Part shown: piece by piece, positions 58,906 through 64,000 of the stretch
Numbering within the stretch: position 1 is the first letter of the stretch
How the letters are laid out: each line of letters opens with the position of its first letter
NCBI RefSeq assembly: GCF_021869535.1
Contig: NW_026262690.1
Span: forward strand, 85,047,995-85,111,994
Source of the DNA: Mytilus californianus
Lineage: Eukaryota; Mollusca; Bivalvia; Mytilida; Mytilidae
Length of the DNA stretch: 64,000 bases
Reading direction: 5' to 3'
The notes under the pieces: generated by a model
Told to the model about the DNA's origin: nothing
Database searches by the model: none
What the model saw: the letters and a program-made list of their open reading frames with translations, nothing else
Made by a program: the position numbers and the translations under genes

Positions 58906-60599
58906 TATTTTAATACTTCACCCTCGGACTCAAAAAAAGCTGATTTTTCTCGAGATTACTTTGGATGCAGTCTTCCTTTCAAATATCAGATTGGTTTTTG
59001 GTGTATACATTTTGGGCTTTCTTTTACTTTACGGGTCCTTGTGCTTAAGAAATATGGTTCGTTTATGGTTACGGTTAAGTAAGTTCTGGGTAAACTTTGT
59101 CTTATAGGTTTGTATTAGGTTTTATGGGTAGGGTGAGTGTTAAGGCTATAGGTACGTATTAAGGTTAGATTTAGATTTTAGAGTTATGGTAAGTTTAGTA
59201 GAGATCTATATTGTTTGGGACACTCAGAGTATAAAAAGGCCAAATTTTTATACAAATAAAGGCAACAGTTGTATACCGCTATAAGACCATGTACTAGCAG
59301 TATGTATAAGAAACAAATCATAATATGATTATTTTACAGGCATACCCGTTCATACCAATACATGACCGTACCAGTATAGACCCATCACTATGACTGTTTC
59401 AGAGAAGGCATGATTGTGTGTTTGTTCAGAAGTAGATTTGTCAAAAGAGCTGGTTTGGTCAAGACATGAACATTGATTTCACTTGATGTGAAATATATAC
59501 AATATGCATTTTTCATGGCTAAAACTACATATGCCTAATACTAAAAATAACCCCTAGTTTTACCGGAAATCTTAAATAAGTATACTATGGAGCGCATTAA
59601 TCCTCAATTTTTAATGCAAACTCATGGACAAGTAAATGTTGGCTCCAAATGGTCTAAATATATTTCTCTTTCACAATGGTTTCATTTCTGCAAATGTGTT
59701 GGTTGGTTTAAGTAAACAATGACATCAAAAGCACTATTATTGTCAGGGAATGGCTGCAGTTTCTATGCTCTAAATTGGAGTCGGTGAATTTTTAAAAGGA
59801 AGGTGGGATCGTTACCCTTGACTAGTGAAGATGGAGTCGTATGATGTGGACTTAACTTCAAATTCTTAACGACTGCAGATCAAGACTTGCTGACAAATCC
59901 CAACGTCGTAATGATTGTGTTTTTCAGATATTTAACCTTTGTTGTCATTAAGTAAGTATCCTGCTAATGCAAGATATATGTGTCCATAAACTCTCTGAAA
60001 CTTAATGACATTGTGTAAATTTAAAATATATAGACAGTATTAAAGATATAAATAATAAGTATTTAATTGTGTTTTCATTTACAACGTTATAAAAAGAAAA
60101 TCAATATTTTTCAATAAAAATTCTTTTTTTATGAAACACTTTTTAATAAATATACTAAATTTATGTGAATAAATGATCTTTAAATTCTAAAATGGTTTCA
60201 AAAAATATTTTTTTCCAAACCGCTATATCTAGGGGAGATAAATCTATTGATCTTACAGTATACGTCAATTTCTTCTTAATTGGAAAACATTTATAAATTA
60301 TTTTCAGGAACATAAACAAATCATGCAGATTTGCATGTTTTATGGTCGCTTCCAATGCCATTGTAACAGAGTAAAACCAATACGGGTGACCTCTCAGACT
60401 CACTATCCACAGACTGTTCAGTTCACAGGAAGCACGTGCTGACAATTATTGGGAAATAAAATCTAATTTTAAAATGCCTTTCAATTTTTGTCAACCAATC
60501 AACAGTACGGACCAGACACAATCGCGTTGTCAGTTATGTATATAAATATACAGTCCTGTAAAACGGTATGTACAATAAGCTCGACATAGATACCAGATT
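58906..60599. other. Unannotated stretch
   Basis: 58995-59190 is rich in GGTTA/GGTTT-like words (AGGTTAGATTTAGATTTTAG) but not a telomeric array. A short G-like end (AATAAAGGCAACAGTTGTAT) is at 59263-59282. A 94-codon minus frame (60161-60445) has no recognisable domain. Confidence 0.4.
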
Positions 60600-60735
60600 A
60601 AACAAATTTACACCAGACAAGCGTTTCGTCTACAAAAGACTCATCAGTGACGCTCGAATAAAAAACGTTTAAAAGGCCAAGCAATGTACGAAGTTGAAGA
60701 GCATTGAGAACCAATATTTCAGAAAAGATTGGCCA
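60600..60735. repeat. Family D dispersed repeat, reverse orientation
   Basis: CAGACAAGCGTTTCGTCTAC, AAAAGACTCATCAGTGACGC, AATGTACGAAGTTGAAGAGC and ATTGAGAACCAATATTTC. Confidence 0.85.
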
Positions 60736-60812
60736 AATACAGCTATCTTTGAACGTGACCTTATATATTAATATATTTAAAACCAACACGGTTGTACCTG
60801 ATTATCTTATGA

Positions 60813-60834
60813 AGCTACATCTTTTGATGTAGCT
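60813..60834. repeat. Small perfect hairpin followed by a T run
   Basis: AGCTACATC (60813-60821), TTTT loop, GATGTAGCT (60826-60834), followed by GTATTTTTTTT. It looks like a terminator-type hairpin, but in this genome it may be chance. Confidence 0.5.
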
Positions 60835-60835
60835 G

Positions 60836-61520
60836 TATTTTTTTTATCTTTGATTTACTGTCTGTAAAGAGATTTTTGCATTAGAGCAAGCCCTCCTTCC
60901 CACCCAAAGTTAATGATATCTTCCTAATCATAGACTAAATTTATTTTTGAATAGTAGATGTTTTATGTGCTACCCTAAAATTTGTTATAATTCAAAATTT
61001 TAAATAACATATTAAATCTTAAAAGTGTGTTGTCTGTCTCGTTCTTTGCAGTATTTGTTTATAAATTTCATAAGAAAAAGATTGCAGAGAAATTTTAAAA
61101 ACTGAAACAAAACACAAATGTGTTGCCATTGTAAACATGCATTTAAAGAATAAGGTTTTCCAATGTATATTCATATCAATAATGATAGTATCAGAGTGCA
61201 AATTGTTCATACTGGCCAATTTTACACGTATTCAATGTATAAAATATAGTCTGTTGATATCTAAAGTTGATAGCAAAGATAAGCATTTTCATAATCAAAC
61301 CCCAATGCACGGTAAAAAAATATTTTTACGGTCTTATTTGCAGGTTCGATTTTCTGTCATTGTTTGGTTAAGAATATGAATAGGGTGGAATATGTAAGAA
61401 CAAATCGTCTTTTATGCCTTTTAGATAAATACAATGTATGTTCTATTTCTTATTATGAGTTGGTATGTGTTCCTATGCAATGTTAACACATCAACATGAA
61501 ACAATATTTATTTATATTAT
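60836..61520. other. Unannotated stretch before the LTR element
   Basis: Nothing recognised. ATTATTATAT-type sequence directly precedes the 5' LTR. Confidence 0.4.
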
Positions 61521-62129
61521 TGTGGCAATATTGGAATTAAGAGTAATTTATTAGCTCCCTTTTAAGTTTAAGCATATTTACATTTTATATAATTACTATT
61601 GTTTACATGAAAACTTTCACCTGTGTTTATGTACACAATAACTGTACTCCTTTTCTAAACCGGTTATTAATAGTTAAAGGTAAGATTGTGTTGGTTAAAT
61701 TGCAAATCTTATTTTAAGAAAGTACCATTTGTTAAGTCATTTTGTTATTAATTATATACTGAATTCACATTTAATACATTGTCCAGAATTCATACTTTCC
61801 TCGAAGGTAATTATCAGTTGTCATTACAGCCATGCTGTTTACTATTACTGTTCTGGACCACTTCGTCTATTAAATGTGTTGGCACTAATTAGGGTTTAAA
61901 CGTTAGGACTTGGGACTAAAATGGTTCAAATGGTACAATTTAAAAGCCCTACTTAAAGTAATACATTTTCCCCCTTTATTTAACTTCTGTATTGTTGTAC
62001 AACTTACTGTCATAATATAAGAATATTTATTGTGTATTTTGGTATGAAATAAATATGATAATTTAGGTATTATTTCTTTAAGACTTCCCTTCCTAGAATG
62101 CTGGCTTATACTTGTCATAATCATTTCCC
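61521..62129 (+). repeat. 5' LTR (minimum extent)
   Basis: Starts with TG. The true end is unknown because the 3' LTR is cut by the window edge; 62129 is only the last position that can be compared. Confidence 0.75.
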
Positions 62130-62641
62130 GGTCAAGTATTAGCTTTGTCCTCCCAGAGAATTGTCCGTTATGTCGGTTGTTGTAGACACTTGTCCCCTAG
62201 TGTGACAAGGTGTCCAGGGCAGAACTGGTCTTCATTGTTTATGTAAAGAACCTGGGTTTATTTGGTTATTTCGTGACTGCGCTAGCATTAAGTAAGAAGG
62301 TATCCAGAAAACGTTACTTTTACTTGAATGTCAGATCAGTCCGTTCACATAGACAAATATTTACTCTATAATTTTGTTTTATTGTTTCGCTCATTTACTT
62401 TTAGTACTTGTCTACATTACTGTTTGTGATGTTGTGAAAGGGCCCACACGGCATCATAAATGGTATTGTTAGAAGGTATGCATATGTACATAATTTTTGT
62501 GTTTGTATATAATATATACAGGAATAATGAATATTTTTTTTCTTTACTGTAGATTTTTGCAGATTGAATTCAGTGAATTACTGTGAAAAGATTTATTGAA
62601 AATAGGCAAATTTATATGTTTATTAATTATGTATTTTCAGA

Positions 62642-63128
62642 ATGGAGTTGCAATTACATGTATGTGATAATGAGTATAAAAGTTTTCAAAATGATCACTT
62701 GAGAGATTTATGGCCAGCTGTGGGAGCATTTTGTAACATAGAAGAATGTGGAAAAAACCAATTATCGCTCATTTAACGAGTACAAGTCACACTTTGGAGG
62801 TGTACATAAAGAAAAGTTGACCTTATATACCTGCCAGATATGTGATTTGTCTAGAAGGAAATTACAGGTACTGAAGAAACATCTCGTTAAGGACCATAAA
62901 TGCTCTGAAGATAAATATAGATGTATAGAGGTTGCCAATAAAAATTCCATTGACCCGAAGGATGTTTTGCCTTATCGAGTGGGAGACGTAAAGGAACGGG
63001 AAGAAGCAAAACAATTGAGGGAGAAAGTTGAGGAAAGGAAGCGAAAAGCCAAGGAAGAGGCTCAAGAAACCCGTAAACAATATGTTGAGAAGGGAAAAAA
63101 AAACAAAATTAGAGGACAAATACTATAA
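62642..63128 (+). pseudogene. C2H2 zinc-finger ORF inside the LTR element, one frameshift
   Basis: ATG at 62642 opens a frame (MELQLHVCDNEY, DHLRDLWPAVGAFCNIEECG) that stops just past an A6 run (62752-62757). Taking one A out moves it into the frame that continues to TAA at 63126-63128, for about 160 residues in all. Finger one is C-x4-C then H-x4-H. Finger two is canonical, YTCQICDLSRR and LKKHLVKDH (C-x2-C-x12-H-x4-H). The C-terminal ~50 residues are Glu/Lys/Arg-rich (EERKRKAKEEAQETRK), likely a charged helix. TATTTTCAG sits just before the ATG, so this may be spliced. Because the frame break is in a homopolymer, it may be a sequencing error. Likely DNA- or RNA-binding; role unknown. Confidence 0.65.
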
Positions 63129-63378
63129 TTCAAGGGACGAACATTTGAAGTTTAATTTCGTGAAGAATACACTGACAAGGACAATAATAAAAGCGAAGAA
63201 ACATTGACATTAGGTGACCAATATTTGTTTATATTCCATATTTTGATACATATTTTGAATTTTCGTATACATATTTATTGAACATTTTTGAGATATTTTT
63301 TTTTTATATACAGGTTACATTACGTTTACATATTTCTTCATTATTTTTTTTTAGATAAAATGATGACATTTGATCTTT

Positions 63379-63391
63379 AAGTGGGGAGGAA
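63379..63391 (+). promoter_or_regulatory. Polypurine tract
   Basis: AAGTGGGGAGGAA ends right at the start of the 3' LTR. This is where plus-strand priming occurs in LTR elements, and it fixes the element's orientation. The same tract is absent before the 5' LTR (TATATTAT). Confidence 0.75.
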
Positions 63392-64000
63392 TGTGGCAAT
63401 ATTGGAATTAAGAGTAATTTATTAGCTCCCTTTTAAGTTTAAGCATATTTACATTTTATATAATTACTATTGTTTACATGAAAATTTTCACCTGTGTTTA
63501 TGTACACAATAACTGTACTCCTTTTCTAAACCGGTTATTAATAGTTAAAGGTAAGATTGTGTTGGTTAAATTGCAAATCTTATTTTAAGAAAGTACCATT
63601 TGTTAAGTCATTTTGTTATTAATTATATACTGAATTCACATTTAATACATTGTCCAGAATTCATACTTTCCTCGAAGGTAATTATCAGTTGTCATTACAG
63701 CCATGCTGTTTACTATTACTGTTCTGGACCACTTCGTCTATTAAATGTGTTGGCACTAATTAGGGTTTAAACGTTAGGACTTGGGACTAAAATGGTTCAA
63801 ATGGTACAATTTAAAAGCCCTACTTAAAGTAATACATTTTCCCCCTTTATTTAACTTCTGTATTGTTGTACAACTTACTGTCATAATATAAGAATATTTA
63901 TTGTGTATTTTGGTATGAAATAAATATGATAATTTAGGTATTATTTCTTTAAGACTTCCCTTCCTAGAATGCTGGCTTATACTTGTCATAATCATTTCCC
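63392..64000 (+). repeat. 3' LTR, incomplete at window edge
   Basis: One substitution from 61521-62129. The 73-codon minus frame present in both copies lies inside the LTR and is not called. Confidence 0.75.

Larger units (their letters stand above)
61521..64000 (+). mobile_element. Young LTR-type element lacking gag-pol, 3' end outside window
   Basis: TGTGGCAATATTGGAATTAA begins at 61521 and again at 63392, and the two copies run in parallel to the end of the window (609 bases) with one difference (C at 61614, T at 63485). The second copy is preceded by a purine tract (63379-63391). The distance between LTR starts is 1871 bases, so with LTRs of at least 609 bases the internal part is at most about 1.26 kb. 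That is too short for protease, RT and integrase, and none is seen. No convincing primer-binding site was found. A plain tandem duplication is the main alternative. Confidence 0.75.

Noticed and set aside
58796-59107. 103-codon plus-strand frame with a hydrophobic part
   Set aside because: The beginning matches D2 at 47750-47830, where the frame is not kept. The rest is GGTTA/GGTTT low-complexity sequence.
58995-59190. GGTTA/GGTTT-rich stretch as a possible interstitial telomere repeat
   Set aside because: No run of TTAGGG units; the words are irregular.
61903-62124. 73-codon minus-strand frame, repeated at 63774-63995
   Set aside because: Identical because it lies in the two LTRs; no domain and no sign of selection on the frame.
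1-64000. CRISPR arrays, operons, prokaryotic promoters or phage genes
   Set aside because: Nothing resembling them. The window is eukaryotic, gene-poor and repeat-rich.

Overview
This is AT-rich, intron/intergenic-type eukaryotic DNA with no long open reading frames, no operons and no complete recognisable host gene. The dispersed repeats (for example the elements carrying GACGAAACGCGCG, CTCCGGGTGCGGG, GGTGATCTCAGGTGCTCCGG and GGTATGATTGCCAATGAGAC) match, from memory, repeats that are abundant in marine mussels (Mytilus and relatives). A mytilid bivalve is therefore the best guess; no database search was possible. Letters A-I used for repeat families are local labels.

Layout. 1-9 kb: repeat fragments (A, B, C, D, H-like, G) and a well-delimited 459-bp TIR element (family I, 7440-7898). 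9.0-14.1 kb: a second family I copy split by a ~4.8-kb non-LTR retrotransposon on the minus strand, with ORF1-like, endonuclease, reverse transcriptase and C-terminal parts, all broken by frameshifts or stops, and a 6-bp target duplication. 14.3-24.8 kb: more repeats, a perfect-looking last exon of a minus-strand single-pass membrane protein (18418-18941), a second possible minus-strand exon (20446-20641), a possible signal-peptide exon on the plus strand (21152-21283), a long ATTC array, and a decayed coding frame (22930-23768).

24.8-58.9 kb: three diverged direct copies (D1, D2, D3) of a roughly 10-13-kb unit lying head to tail. They share an ordered series of homologous blocks, and each has its own later insertions, so the copies act as empty-site references for many mobile elements. 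I find no convincing gene in the unit. It does hold blocks more similar than their surroundings and a conserved palindrome made of TTCTAGAA motifs.

61.5-64.0 kb: a young LTR-type element. Its 5' LTR starts at 61521 and its 3' LTR at 63392 after a purine tract; the two differ at one base over 609 aligned bases. The internal part is too short for gag-pol and carries instead a C2H2 zinc-finger plus charged-helix ORF with a one-base A-run frameshift. The window ends inside the 3' LTR. This element and the triplicated unit are the most interesting things here.
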